This document shows, one piece after another, positions 12,262 to 19,022 of a DNA stretch of 64,000 nucleotides. Made by a program: the position numbers and the translations under genes. Position 1 is the first letter of the stretch. Each line of letters starts with the position of its first letter. This DNA is from JAHJDS01 sp964569795 (GTDB lineage: Bacteria; Desulfobacterota; Desulfarculia; Desulfarculales; JAHJDS01), in NCBI GenBank assembly GCA_964569795.1, contig CAZMVB010000016.1, forward strand, positions 30,114 to 94,113, in the 5' to 3' direction. The notes beneath the pieces are model-generated. The model saw only the letters and a list, made by a program, of their open reading frames with translations. It ran no database searches and was not told where the DNA came from.

Positions 12262-12801
12262 TCAGCAGGCCTCGGCCTCGTCCATCTTGAAGGCCTTGAA
12301 CATGATGCCGGCGGAGACCATGTTCACGCCGTGGGACGTGGCGTCCAGGATATCGGCATCGGTCCAGCCCAGGGCCCGGAGGGCCTCCACGTCGGCCGCC
12401 TCGATTGCCTGGGGCGTCTTGACCGCCTTGAGCACAAAGCCCAGCATGGCCCGGTCCTTGTCGCTCAGCGGCGCCTTGTTAGGGTCGGCCATCATGGCCA
12501 TGACCTGGTCGTCGTCGGCGATGCCGAACTGCTTGAGGATGCCCGTGTTGAGCGAGACGCAGTAGTGGTAGTCGTTCTGCTCGGCCACCAGGAGACGGAT
12601 CATGGCCAGCAGGGCCGGGTTCAGGGTCGGATGGGCCATGAAATACTGGATCTGGCCCTTGACCAGGCTCTGCAGCGCCGGCGAGGCGCTCATCATTTGG
12701 AACGGGGCCGGGACCATGCCGGCCATCTTGAGAAACGGGGCGTAGTTCTCGGCCACCACGCCTTGGGCCTTGTCCGGGGCAACGACTTCGAGAAGGGGCA
12801 T
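12262..12801 (-). CDS. Carboxymuconolactone decarboxylase/AhpD-fold protein with an altered active-site motif
   Basis: The 179-residue all-alpha protein resembles peroxidase-related AhpD-fold proteins, which normally carry E-x(n)-C-x-x-C-x-x-x-H. Here the corresponding stretch reads AEQNDYHYCVSLNTG, so one Cys is kept while the first Cys and the His are replaced. Conserved flanks are NPALLAMIRLLVAEQN and LSDKDRAMLGFVLKAVKTPQ. It therefore probably lacks classical disulfide-type peroxidase activity, or uses a single-Cys mechanism. ATG 12801 has GGAGGAG six bases upstream; ATG 12816 in the same frame would overlap that site. It lies upstream of the acyl-CoA dehydrogenase gene on the same strand but in a separate transcript. 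Confidence 0.78.
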   Translation of the reverse strand: MPLLEVVAPDKAQGVVAENYAPFLKMAGMVPAPFQMMSASPALQSLVKGQIQYFMAHPTLNPALLAMIRLLVAEQNDYHYCVSLNTGILKQFGIADDDQVMAMMADPNKAPLSDKDRAMLGFVLKAVKTPQAIEAADVEALRALGWTDADILDATSHGVNMVSAGIMFKAFKMDEAEAC

Positions 12802-12981
12802 GACGATCTCCTCCATTCAGGGTCGGTCAGGGACTGACGGTCATCCTGAAAAATAACCGCCCCCCGGGGCAGACGTCAACCGCCCGCGACCGACCGGGTT
12901 TTTTTCAATGGACTTCCCCGGCTGGCCTGGTCTATGATAAGGGCCTTTAATCCGGGTTAATCACAAGGTTACAGGTCGATC

Positions 12982-13680
12982 ATGAAGCTGTCGATCATCA
13001 TGCCGGTCTATAACGAGGCCCGCTATCTCGAGGAAATCGTCCGGCGGGTCAGGGAGGTGGACCTGGGGTCCATCGCCAAGGAGATCGTCCTGGTGGACGA
13101 CGGCTCGACCGACGGCACCCGGGAGATCATCCAGGACCGACTCCAGGGGGACGACCTGGTCAAGCTCTTTCACGAGCAGAACCGGGGCAAGGGCGCCGCC
13201 TGCTGGACCGGCCTGCAGCAGGGCACCGGCGAGTTCATGCTCATCCAGGACGCGGACCTCGAGTACTCGCCCCGGGATTACCCCAAGCTGCTCTTGCCCC
13301 TCCTCGAGGGCCGGGCCGACGTGGTTTACGGGTCCCGGTTCATCGGCGGCGACTCCCACCGGGTCCTCTATTACTGGCATTCCCTGGGCAACCGCTGGCT
13401 GACCTGGCTGTTCAACATGCTCAACGACATGAACTTCACCGACATGGAGACCTGCTACAAGGTCTTTCGCCGGGAGGTCATCGAGCGGATCACCCTCCGC
13501 GAGCCCCGGTTCGGCTTCGACCCCGAGATAACCGCCAAGATCTGCAAGAAACGCTTCGGCTGGCGCATCTTCGAGGTCGGCATCTCCTACACCGGCCGGG
13601 TCTATGCCGAGGGCAAGAAGATCGGCTGGCGGGACGCCCTGACCGTGTTGCGGTCCATTATCCGGTATTCCATTTCCTGA
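12982..13680 (+). CDS. Glycosyltransferase family 2, dolichyl-phosphate mannose synthase-like
   Basis: The 232-residue GT-A enzyme has the start MKLSIIMPVYNEARYLEEIV, VLVDDGSTDGT, the nucleotide/metal motif QDADLEYSP, YGSRFIGG and a C-terminal region (FGFDPEITAKI) typical of DPM1-like transferases. By family it transfers a sugar from a nucleotide-sugar to a polyprenyl-phosphate or another lipid carrier. There is no C-terminal transmembrane pair, so it is probably soluble or peripheral. The ribosome binding site before ATG 12982 is weak, and a TATGAT-like box lies at 12933-12938. The following gene is a PerR-type regulator with its own promoter, so the two are probably not co-transcribed. Donor and acceptor cannot be assigned. 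Confidence 0.9.
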   Translation: MKLSIIMPVYNEARYLEEIVRRVREVDLGSIAKEIVLVDDGSTDGTREIIQDRLQGDDLVKLFHEQNRGKGAACWTGLQQGTGEFMLIQDADLEYSPRDYPKLLLPLLEGRADVVYGSRFIGGDSHRVLYYWHSLGNRWLTWLFNMLNDMNFTDMETCYKVFRREVIERITLREPRFGFDPEITAKICKKRFGWRIFEVGISYTGRVYAEGKKIGWRDALTVLRSIIRYSIS

Positions 13681-13748
13681 CAATAGCCTGAATTACCTGA
13701 CTAATTTACTCTTCAGCGTACCGTTGTAAAAATTTCTTGACAAAATAC

Positions 13749-13777
13749 TTGACAAAATCAGTCCGACATATTATTAG
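13749..13777 (+). promoter_or_regulatory. Sigma-70-type promoter of the PerR-like regulator gene
   Basis: TTGACA at 13749-13754 and TATTAG at 13772-13777 are separated by exactly 17 bases. The -10 element lies inside the palindromic operator at 13773-13791, which fits repression of this promoter by the product of the gene it drives. A second TTGACA at 13737-13742 has no matching -10. Confidence 0.7.
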
Positions 13778-13791
13778 TAATCATAACTAAT
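13773..13791. promoter_or_regulatory. Fur/PerR-type operator palindrome
   Basis: ATTAGTAATCATAACTAAT is a 19-bp near-palindrome with perfect outer arms ATTAGT/ACTAAT. It resembles PerR boxes (TTATAATnATTATAA type) and overlaps the -10 box of the regulator gene, as expected for autoregulation. Confidence 0.65.
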
Positions 13792-13804
13792 ACGAGGACT
13801 GACA

Positions 13805-14245
13805 GTGCACGACACCCCCAAGGCCAGGACCAGCAAGCAGCGCCAGGTGATCCTGGAAGAGCTGAGACGAGTGGACACCCACCCCACGGCCGATGAGGTT
13901 TTCCTGATGGTGCGGCAGAGGATGCCCCGGATCAGCCTGGGCACGGTCTATCGCAACCTGGAGATCCTGGCCGAGCAGGGGTTGATCCAGCGGCTGGATG
14001 GGGGGCCGGGCCGGCGCCGGTTCGACGGCCGGGTCGAGGGCCACTATCACGTCCGGTGCCTGTCCTGTCTGCGGGTGGCCGATCTGCCGACCCTCCGGGT
14101 GAGCGTGCCCGAGGAGGAGGCGGCGGCCCTGACCGATTTCGAGGTGACCGGCCACGCCCTGGAGTTTCTGGGAATTTGCCCCGAGTGCCGAAATCAAGGG
14201 CTGGGGGCGGCAAATCACGACGCGGAGGCAAGTTATGGCGGCTAA
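13805..14245 (+). CDS. perR: Fur-family transcriptional regulator, PerR-like
   Basis: The 146-residue protein has the Fur winged helix (SLGTVYRNLEILAEQGLI), the regulatory-metal region (FDGRVEGHYHVRCLSC) and two CxxC pairs (CLSC, CPEC) for structural zinc. PerR rather than Fur is inferred from its place directly upstream of rubrerythrin and superoxide reductase genes, the same order as in Desulfovibrio-type perR-rbr-dfx clusters. Translation starts at GTG 13805 with GAGG eight bases upstream. The 3' end overlaps the start of a small winged-helix gene by 11 bases. It probably senses peroxide by metal-catalysed oxidation and represses the cluster through the palindrome at 13773-13791. Confidence 0.88.
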   Translation: MHDTPKARTSKQRQVILEELRRVDTHPTADEVFLMVRQRMPRISLGTVYRNLEILAEQGLIQRLDGGPGRRRFDGRVEGHYHVRCLSCLRVADLPTLRVSVPEEEAAALTDFEVTGHALEFLGICPECRNQGLGAANHDAEASYGG

Positions 14246-14447
14246 GACGACCACGGAGGAGAAAAAGGTTTTAAAGGCCCTCAAGGACATGGCGGCCCCG
14301 GCGACCAACAAGCAGATCGCCACGGCGGCGAACCTTACGGGCAAGGACGTGACCGCGGCGGTCAAGACGCTCAAGGCGGCCGGCTTTGTTACCAGCCCGG
14401 CCCGGTGCAAGTACGGCCTGACCGCGGCCGGGAAGAAACTGGTCTAG
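14235..14447 (+). CDS. Small stand-alone winged-helix DNA-binding protein
   Basis: This 70-residue protein is almost only a winged helix-turn-helix: an N-terminal helix, NKQIATAANLTGKDVTAAVK as the helix-turn-helix, then GFVTSPARCKYGLTAAGKKL as the wing. There is no ligand or dimerisation domain. It overlaps the PerR-like gene by 11 bases, so translation is likely coupled, and it precedes rubrerythrin. It could help regulate the cluster or bind DNA more generally. The composition is rich in Ala, Lys and Thr. The existence of the gene is well supported by frame and overlap; its role is unknown. Confidence 0.78.
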   Translation: MAAKTTTEEKKVLKALKDMAAPATNKQIATAANLTGKDVTAAVKTLKAAGFVTSPARCKYGLTAAGKKLV

Positions 14448-14546
14448 GGCGACGGAACCGGATGAGGCCCTGGTCCGGACCCGGGCGGGCCGACGGAGTC
14501 CGCCCGGAGAAGTTTTTGTAAACAACAAACTTGGGGGAGAAAACCC

Positions 14547-15122
14547 ATGCCCAGCTTGAAAGGAACCCAAACCGAAAAGAACGTGATCACCGCCTTTGCC
14601 GGCGAGTCCCAGGCCCGCAACCGTTACACCTATTTCGCCAGCCAGGCCAAGAAGGACGGCTTTGTCCAGATGCAGGCCATCTTCGAGGAGACGGCCAACC
14701 AGGAGCGGGAGCACGCCAAGCGGCTGTTCAAGTTCCTGGAGGGCGGGGATGCCCAGGTTTCGGCCTCGTTCCCGGCCGGCGTGATCAGCACCACCGCGGA
14801 AAACCTCGAGGCGGCCGCGGCCGGTGAGCATTACGAATGGACCGAGATGTACCCCGGGTTCGCCAAGGTGGCCCGCAAGGAGGGTTTCCCCGAAATCGCG
14901 GCGGCCATGGAGTCCATCGCTGTGGCCGAGAAACAGCACGAGAAGCGCTACAATGACCTGAGGGCCAACATCGAGGCCGGCCGGGTGTTCAAGCGCGACA
15001 AGAAGGTGGTCTGGCGCTGCCGCAACTGCGGGTATCTCCATGAGGGCACCGAGGCCCCGGGCACCTGTCCGGCCTGCGCCCATCCCCAGGCCCACTTCGA
15101 GCTTTTAGGCGAGAATTACTAG
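14547..15122 (+). CDS. rbr: Rubrerythrin
   Basis: The 191-residue non-heme iron protein reduces hydrogen peroxide to water in the cytoplasm of anaerobes. The N-terminal ferritin-like four-helix bundle carries the di-iron ligands in FAGESQARNRY, FEETANQEREHAKRL, EHYEWTEMYPGFA and VAEKQHEKRY. The C-terminal rubredoxin-like domain has WRCRNCGYLHEG and CPACAHPQAHFELL, binding one Fe(Cys)4. The length is normal for the family. ATG 14547 has GGGGGAG seven bases upstream. It lies between the PerR-like/winged-helix pair and desulfoferrodoxin, and is probably derepressed with them under peroxide stress. A GC hairpin lies at about 14480-14508, before the gene. Confidence 0.97.
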   Translation: MPSLKGTQTEKNVITAFAGESQARNRYTYFASQAKKDGFVQMQAIFEETANQEREHAKRLFKFLEGGDAQVSASFPAGVISTTAENLEAAAAGEHYEWTEMYPGFAKVARKEGFPEIAAAMESIAVAEKQHEKRYNDLRANIEAGRVFKRDKKVVWRCRNCGYLHEGTEAPGTCPACAHPQAHFELLGENY

Positions 15123-15195
15123 ACCGGCGGTCTATCTGAAAAAGGGCGTCCGGCCCATCGGGTCGGTCCCCTTTTCAAAAAAGGGAGGACAAGAC

Positions 15196-15579
15196 ATGGC
15201 CGAGCGTTTACAGGTTTTCAAATGTGAGGTCTGTGGCCACATCATCGAGGTGCTCCACGAGGGGGCCGGCGAACTGGTGTGCTGCAACCAGCCCATGGTC
15301 CTGCAGGCCGAGAACACGGTCGATGCGGCCAAGGAAAAGCACGTCCCGGTGATCGAGAAGACGGCCCAGGGCTACAAGGTCAAGGTGGGCAGCGTGGCCC
15401 ATCCCATGGAAGAAAAGCACTACATCGAGTGGATCGAGCTGGTGGTGGGCGGCAAAGCCTATCGGCAGTTCCTCAAGCCGGGCGGGGCGCCCGAGGCCGA
15501 GTTCTGTGTCGAGGCCGCCGGCCCGGTCACCGCCCGCGAGTACTGCAACCTGCACGGCCACTGGAAGGCTACGGGCTAG
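15196..15579 (+). CDS. dfx: Desulfoferrodoxin (2Fe superoxide reductase)
   Basis: The 127-residue protein reduces superoxide to hydrogen peroxide without making oxygen. The N-terminal desulforedoxin-like domain binds Fe(Cys)4 through FKCEVCGHI and LVCCNQPM. The C-terminal neelaredoxin domain supplies the His4-Cys centre with KHVPVI, HPMEEKHYIEWIEL and EYCNLHGHW. It has a GGGAGG site seven bases before ATG 15196. It follows rubrerythrin by 73 bases and ends at a strong terminator, so the regulator, winged-helix, rbr and dfx genes form one peroxide/superoxide defence unit: the peroxide made by this enzyme is removed by rubrerythrin. Confidence 0.97.
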   Translation: MAERLQVFKCEVCGHIIEVLHEGAGELVCCNQPMVLQAENTVDAAKEKHVPVIEKTAQGYKVKVGSVAHPMEEKHYIEWIELVVGGKAYRQFLKPGGAPEAEFCVEAAGPVTAREYCNLHGHWKATG

Positions 15580-15610
15580 ACGACCGGCTCGCTGATAATC
15601 GATGGACGAA

Positions 15611-15643
15611 AAACCCGGCTCCGCCGTGGGGCCGGGTTTTTTT
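15611..15643 (+). terminator. Rho-independent terminator after dfx
   Basis: AAACCCGGC and GCCGGGTTT form a perfect 9-bp stem with an 11-base loop, and the 3' arm runs into a tract of seven T. It is 31 bases past the dfx stop and closes the oxidative-stress operon. Confidence 0.93.
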
Positions 15644-15711
15644 AATAACGAAACCACCAAAAAAATCAGCAGCCAGATTCAGGCCTTTACCCTCATTGCC
15701 GGAGACCCTCA

Positions 15712-15852
15712 ATTGAGGTGATGTTCGGCACCAATTATCCGATGATCACCCCGGCCAAGTGCCTGGAGCACCTCGGGGACCTGGGGCTGGACGACGAGGC
15801 GGCCGGTCTGTTTCTGGCGGGCAACGCCCGGCGGGTGTTCGGTCTGTCGTGA
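15712..15852 (+). pseudogene. Remnant of an amidohydrolase-2 family gene (C-terminal end only)
   Basis: The frame from ATG 15721 to TGA 15852 gives 43 residues. MFGTNYPMITPAKCLEHLGD, then the segment ending FLAGNARRVFGL, matches the last helix and strand of TIM-barrel amidohydrolases (PF04909), which typically end FGSDYPM...L..L.L..E....IL..NA.RLFGL. No upstream part of such an enzyme exists before the dfx terminator. It is therefore read as a degraded tail left by a deletion, although a small expressed ORF cannot be excluded because TTGAGGTG precedes the ATG. Confidence 0.6.
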
Positions 15853-15880
15853 AGCGGGGCCTGAGCCGGGATTTTGTTAG

Positions 15881-15909
15881 TTGACATATCTCTCCAATAT
15901 TTTTATGAT
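15881..15909 (+). promoter_or_regulatory. Strong sigma-70-type promoter of the PAS-domain gene
   Basis: Consensus TTGACA at 15881-15886 and TATGAT at 15904-15909 are separated by 17 bases, in an AT-rich pocket. Transcription would begin near 15916 and give an untranslated leader of about 83 bases before ATG 15999. Confidence 0.82.
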
Positions 15910-15928
15910 AGTTGGTAACTGAAGGGGT

Positions 15929-15986
15929 GGGTCGGTAGCCCAGCGAGGCTGCTGTCCGGAAAGGGGTAGCCGGACAGGATCGGTAG
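15929..15986 (+). other. Structured 5' leader of the PAS-domain gene
   Basis: The leader holds two consecutive hairpins: AGCC/GGCT at 15937-15940 and 15947-15950, and a perfect 8-bp CTGTCCGG/CCGGACAG stem at 15952-15959 and 15970-15977. A TCGGTAG sequence appears before the first and after the second. It does not match any riboswitch consensus I know, including c-di-GMP GEMM (no GCAAA core). A regulatory RNA is possible but unproven. Confidence 0.45.
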
Positions 15987-15998
15987 AGGGGTCATCGC

Positions 15999-16766
15999 AT
16001 GACTGACCAGACCAGACTCGACCCGAAGCGCACCGCCACGGACCCGCCGTCCAACCCGGCCGACGCCCCCCGGTCGGACACCATCCCCCGCGCCATCCTG
16101 GACAAAATGCCGGCCGGAGTGTCCTGGCACCGTCTCGTCCTGGACGAGGCCGGCCAGCCCGCCGACTTCGTGTTCCTCGAGGTCAACCAGGCCTTCGAGG
16201 ACCTGACCGGACTGGCCCGGGACGACATCATCGGCCGCAGCCTCAGCCAGGTCCTGCCCGGGAACACGGAAGCCAACCGGACCTGGGTCAAGTCTTACGG
16301 CCGGGTGGCCCAGACCGGCCAGGAAGTATCCTTTGAGCAGTACTCGGCCGTCCTGGACAGGTGGTTCCTGATCACGGCCTATTGTCCCCGGGAGGGGGAG
16401 TTCGTCGCCTTTTTCCAGGACATCACCGAGGCCAAGCAGGTGGCCGAGGACCTGGCCGATCTGACGGCCCGCCACCAGACCGCCCTGGAGTCCTGCCCCA
16501 CGCCCGTGGTCATTTGCGACCTCGAGGGCGTGGTCCGCTATCTCAACCCGGCCCTGGAACGGGTCCTGGGCTGGACCGTGGCCGACCTCCTGGATGAGTC
16601 GGTCAGCCGGCTCCTGGACCGGCCCCTGGGGGCGGGCGGGCAGGCCCGGGTCAAGACCCGGGACGGCGGAGAGATGACCCTCGCCCTCGTGGTCAGCCCC
16701 TTCAAGGACTCGGCCGGCGGCCCGGCCGGCCACATCGTCTTTCTGGATCGCGCCGAATCTGATTGA
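15999..16766 (+). CDS. PAS-domain protein without an output domain
   Basis: The 255-residue soluble protein contains two PAS domains: one at about residues 30-145 (LVLDEAGQPADFVFLEVNQAF, ending FFQDITEA) and a second at about 155-255 (SCPTPVVICDLEGVVRYLNPA), joined by a short helix. There is no kinase, GGDEF, HTH or receiver domain, and the protein stops at the end of the second PAS. It could be a sensory adaptor that binds a separate kinase, or a remnant of a larger sensor, but a strong promoter, a leader and a GAGGGG site before ATG 15999 argue that it is expressed as it is. It converges with the EAL-HDOD gene. Confidence 0.88.
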   Translation: MTDQTRLDPKRTATDPPSNPADAPRSDTIPRAILDKMPAGVSWHRLVLDEAGQPADFVFLEVNQAFEDLTGLARDDIIGRSLSQVLPGNTEANRTWVKSYGRVAQTGQEVSFEQYSAVLDRWFLITAYCPREGEFVAFFQDITEAKQVAEDLADLTARHQTALESCPTPVVICDLEGVVRYLNPALERVLGWTVADLLDESVSRLLDRPLGAGGQARVKTRDGGEMTLALVVSPFKDSAGGPAGHIVFLDRAESD

Positions 16767-16922
16767 GGCCCGCACCCCGGCCAATGGGACCCGGGCCGCC
16801 TCTAACGGTAACCCCACTTGTCACCGACCCGATTGCCCTGAGCACGACGATCGGGCGGTTCACGATCTTTCATCCTATCGTCATGGCGTGGGCGATGGGG
16901 CGGAGAGACCGAAAGAAAAGCC

Positions 16923-18134
16923 CTAGGCCGAGCTAAGGCCGACCGTGGTCAGGACAGCGTCCAGGTAGAGGCGGGGGATCTGGTTTTCGTCCAGTCCGAT
17001 CCGGTCCGCGACTGCCGAGACCGCCTGCCACCGGCCCCGTTCATAGGCCGCGGCCAGGTCCAGGCAGGCGCCCATGGGGCCGGTTCGTTTCTGGATGGCC
17101 TGATTGACTTCCTGGGACAAGGGCAATTCCGATAGAACGTCCTGAAAGGGCCGGGACAGGATGGCTTCCATCAGCGAGAACATTCCCGCCAGAAAGAATT
17201 CATCCTTCATCCCGGGCAGGCCCAGGTATTCGGCCATTGTTTCGCAGAACAGGGCTCGGATAAAGGACATCCGGGCCAGTTCCACCGGGCCTTCCCGGGA
17301 CATGATCGCCAGGCAGTTCAGCCACAGCCACTTCCGGATGTGGTCCTCGCCCAACAGGGTCAGGGCGTGCTCCACGGACGTTATTTTCACCCGGATTCCG
17401 AAAAAGGGGGAGTTGATGTACCGGAGCAGCCTGTAGGCCAGAGTGACCTCCTCGCGGATGATTCGGGCCACGACCTCGAGATCGAGATCCGATTGCTGGG
17501 TCTCCTGGATCAGGTGCAGGGTCGTTGCCTTCCAGGCCGGAACTTCGTGGCCCGAAATGATCCGCGGCCGGCTGAAAAAATATCCCTGGAAATAATGGAA
17601 ACCCTCGTCAAAGGCGTCGTTGAATTCTTCCCGGGTCTCCACCTTCTCGGCCAGGAGCAAGGCCCCCGCCGCCCTGGCCCGCTCGGCGATCAAGCGGCGC
17701 GCCCCGGCTCCCGAGTCCCGGAAATCGACCTTGACGATGTCGGCCATCTCCAGAAACGGTTCCAGGTCGGCCCGGTAAGAAAAATCGTCCAGGGCCAGCC
17801 GGTACCCGGCCTCCTTGATGGCCAGACAGGCCGCCAGCAGATCGTCGTCGGGCACGATGTCTTCCAGGATCTCGACGATCAGCCAGTCCTTGGGAAACAG
17901 GGAGGCCAGGTTCAAGTACAGAAGCTGGGGGGTGAAATTGACAAAGGCCGGCAGGCCACCGGTCAGCCGCTCCAGGCTGGACAGGGTGTAGGCCCCGGTC
18001 AAGACGACTGACGTGGCTCGGTCGCCGTCCTGGACCTGAAAGCTGTTTTCCCAGCCCGACCGGAACAGGAACTCATAACCGAAGACCCGGAGGGACCGGT
18101 TCAGGATCGGCTGTCTGGCCACGAAGACCGCCAT
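16923..18134 (-). CDS. EAL-HDOD signalling protein (YuxH-like)
   Basis: The 403-residue protein has an N-terminal EAL-like domain beginning VFVARQPILNRSLRVFGYEF and a C-terminal HDOD domain (about 195-390) with LAYRLLRYINSPFFG and ALTLLGEDHIRKWLWL. The EAL signature is degenerate: EILEDI stands where active phosphodiesterases have EALxR, and metal ligands are missing, so it probably does not hydrolyse c-di-GMP and may bind it or a protein instead. ATG 18134 is chosen because GGAGG lies seven bases upstream; the frame is open to 18188. It is monocistronic. The role is inferred as signalling or motility regulation. Confidence 0.9.
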   Translation of the reverse strand: MAVFVARQPILNRSLRVFGYEFLFRSGWENSFQVQDGDRATSVVLTGAYTLSSLERLTGGLPAFVNFTPQLLYLNLASLFPKDWLIVEILEDIVPDDDLLAACLAIKEAGYRLALDDFSYRADLEPFLEMADIVKVDFRDSGAGARRLIAERARAAGALLLAEKVETREEFNDAFDEGFHYFQGYFFSRPRIISGHEVPAWKATTLHLIQETQQSDLDLEVVARIIREEVTLAYRLLRYINSPFFGIRVKITSVEHALTLLGEDHIRKWLWLNCLAIMSREGPVELARMSFIRALFCETMAEYLGLPGMKDEFFLAGMFSLMEAILSRPFQDVLSELPLSQEVNQAIQKRTGPMGACLDLAAAYERGRWQAVSAVADRIGLDENQIPRLYLDAVLTTVGLSSA

Positions 18135-18338
18135 GACCAGGCCTCCACTGACGTTCAGGCCATGGAGGCAGGCCGCAGGCCGCTCCAAGGCTGGGCGATA
18201 AGAGTGGATCAGAACCCTGGGAATGATCTCGTTCGTCTCCCCCAGGACTCAATATAATAATACCATTTTAGAGGGCCATAAACAGCAGGGTCAAGTAAAT
18301 TAGATATATTTAAATTATACTTTTTCGGTCAAATTTCG

Positions 18339-19022
18339 TCAGTCGGCCGGGGGCAGCATTATCCGGGCGTCGGCGATCACGCACCCCTCGGCCGAGCACC
18401 TGACCGGATTGAGGTCCACGGACTCGATGGCCTCGCCCAGGTCCATGACCAGTTCCGAGAACCGGGACACCAGCCCGGCCGCGGCGTCCAGGTTTACCCC
18501 TGCCTGGCCGCGGTGTCCGGTCAGCAGTTCGGCGCCCTGCAGTCCCTGGAGCATGGACCGGGCCTCATCCGGGGTGAGGGGCGCCATGCGCAGGGCCACG
18601 TCGCGATAGACCTCGACCGCCGTGCCGCCCAGGCCGGCCAGGACCACCGGCCCGAACTGGAGGTCATACCTGGCCCCGACGATCAGCTCGACCCCGGGGA
18701 CCATCTCCTCGATCAGAACCCCCTCGAATTTTTCCAAAGACGAAAACCGCTCCCAGGCCACGGCCAAATCCTCCGGCCCGGTCAGGCCCACGGCCACACC
18801 GCCCACGTCCGACTTGTGGACCACCGCCGGCGAGACGACCTTGGCCGCCACCGGCCAGCCGATCTCTTGGGCGTAAACCGTCGCCTCCTCGAGCGTCCGG
18901 GCCCAAATGAAACGGGGTACGCTCAGGCCGCTCATTTTTAATAAACGTTTGGCCTGGGGTTCCATGACCCATCCGGTTGACCGGGACTGCTTCAAGATTT
19001 CCAGCATCTCGGCAGTCAACAC
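18339..19022 (-). CDS. ADP-forming acyl-CoA (acetyl-CoA) synthetase, beta subunit (ATP-grasp)
   Basis: The 227-residue ATP-grasp subunit couples acyl-CoA cleavage to ATP synthesis, or the reverse, together with the alpha subunit encoded just upstream. Recognisable segments are WPVAAKVVSPAVVHKSDVGG, VLIEEMVPGVELIVGARYD, FGPVVLAGLGG and the metal-binding SVDLNPVR. The start is GTG 19022 with GGAGG five bases upstream, and the gene overlaps the 3' end of the alpha gene by seven bases, which implies translational coupling. The length fits free-standing beta subunits. Substrates may be acetate, branched or aryl acids; they cannot be told apart here. Confidence 0.92.
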   Translation of the reverse strand: MLTAEMLEILKQSRSTGWVMEPQAKRLLKMSGLSVPRFIWARTLEEATVYAQEIGWPVAAKVVSPAVVHKSDVGGVAVGLTGPEDLAVAWERFSSLEKFEGVLIEEMVPGVELIVGARYDLQFGPVVLAGLGGTAVEVYRDVALRMAPLTPDEARSMLQGLQGAELLTGHRGQAGVNLDAAAGLVSRFSELVMDLGEAIESVDLNPVRCSAEGCVIADARIMLPPAD

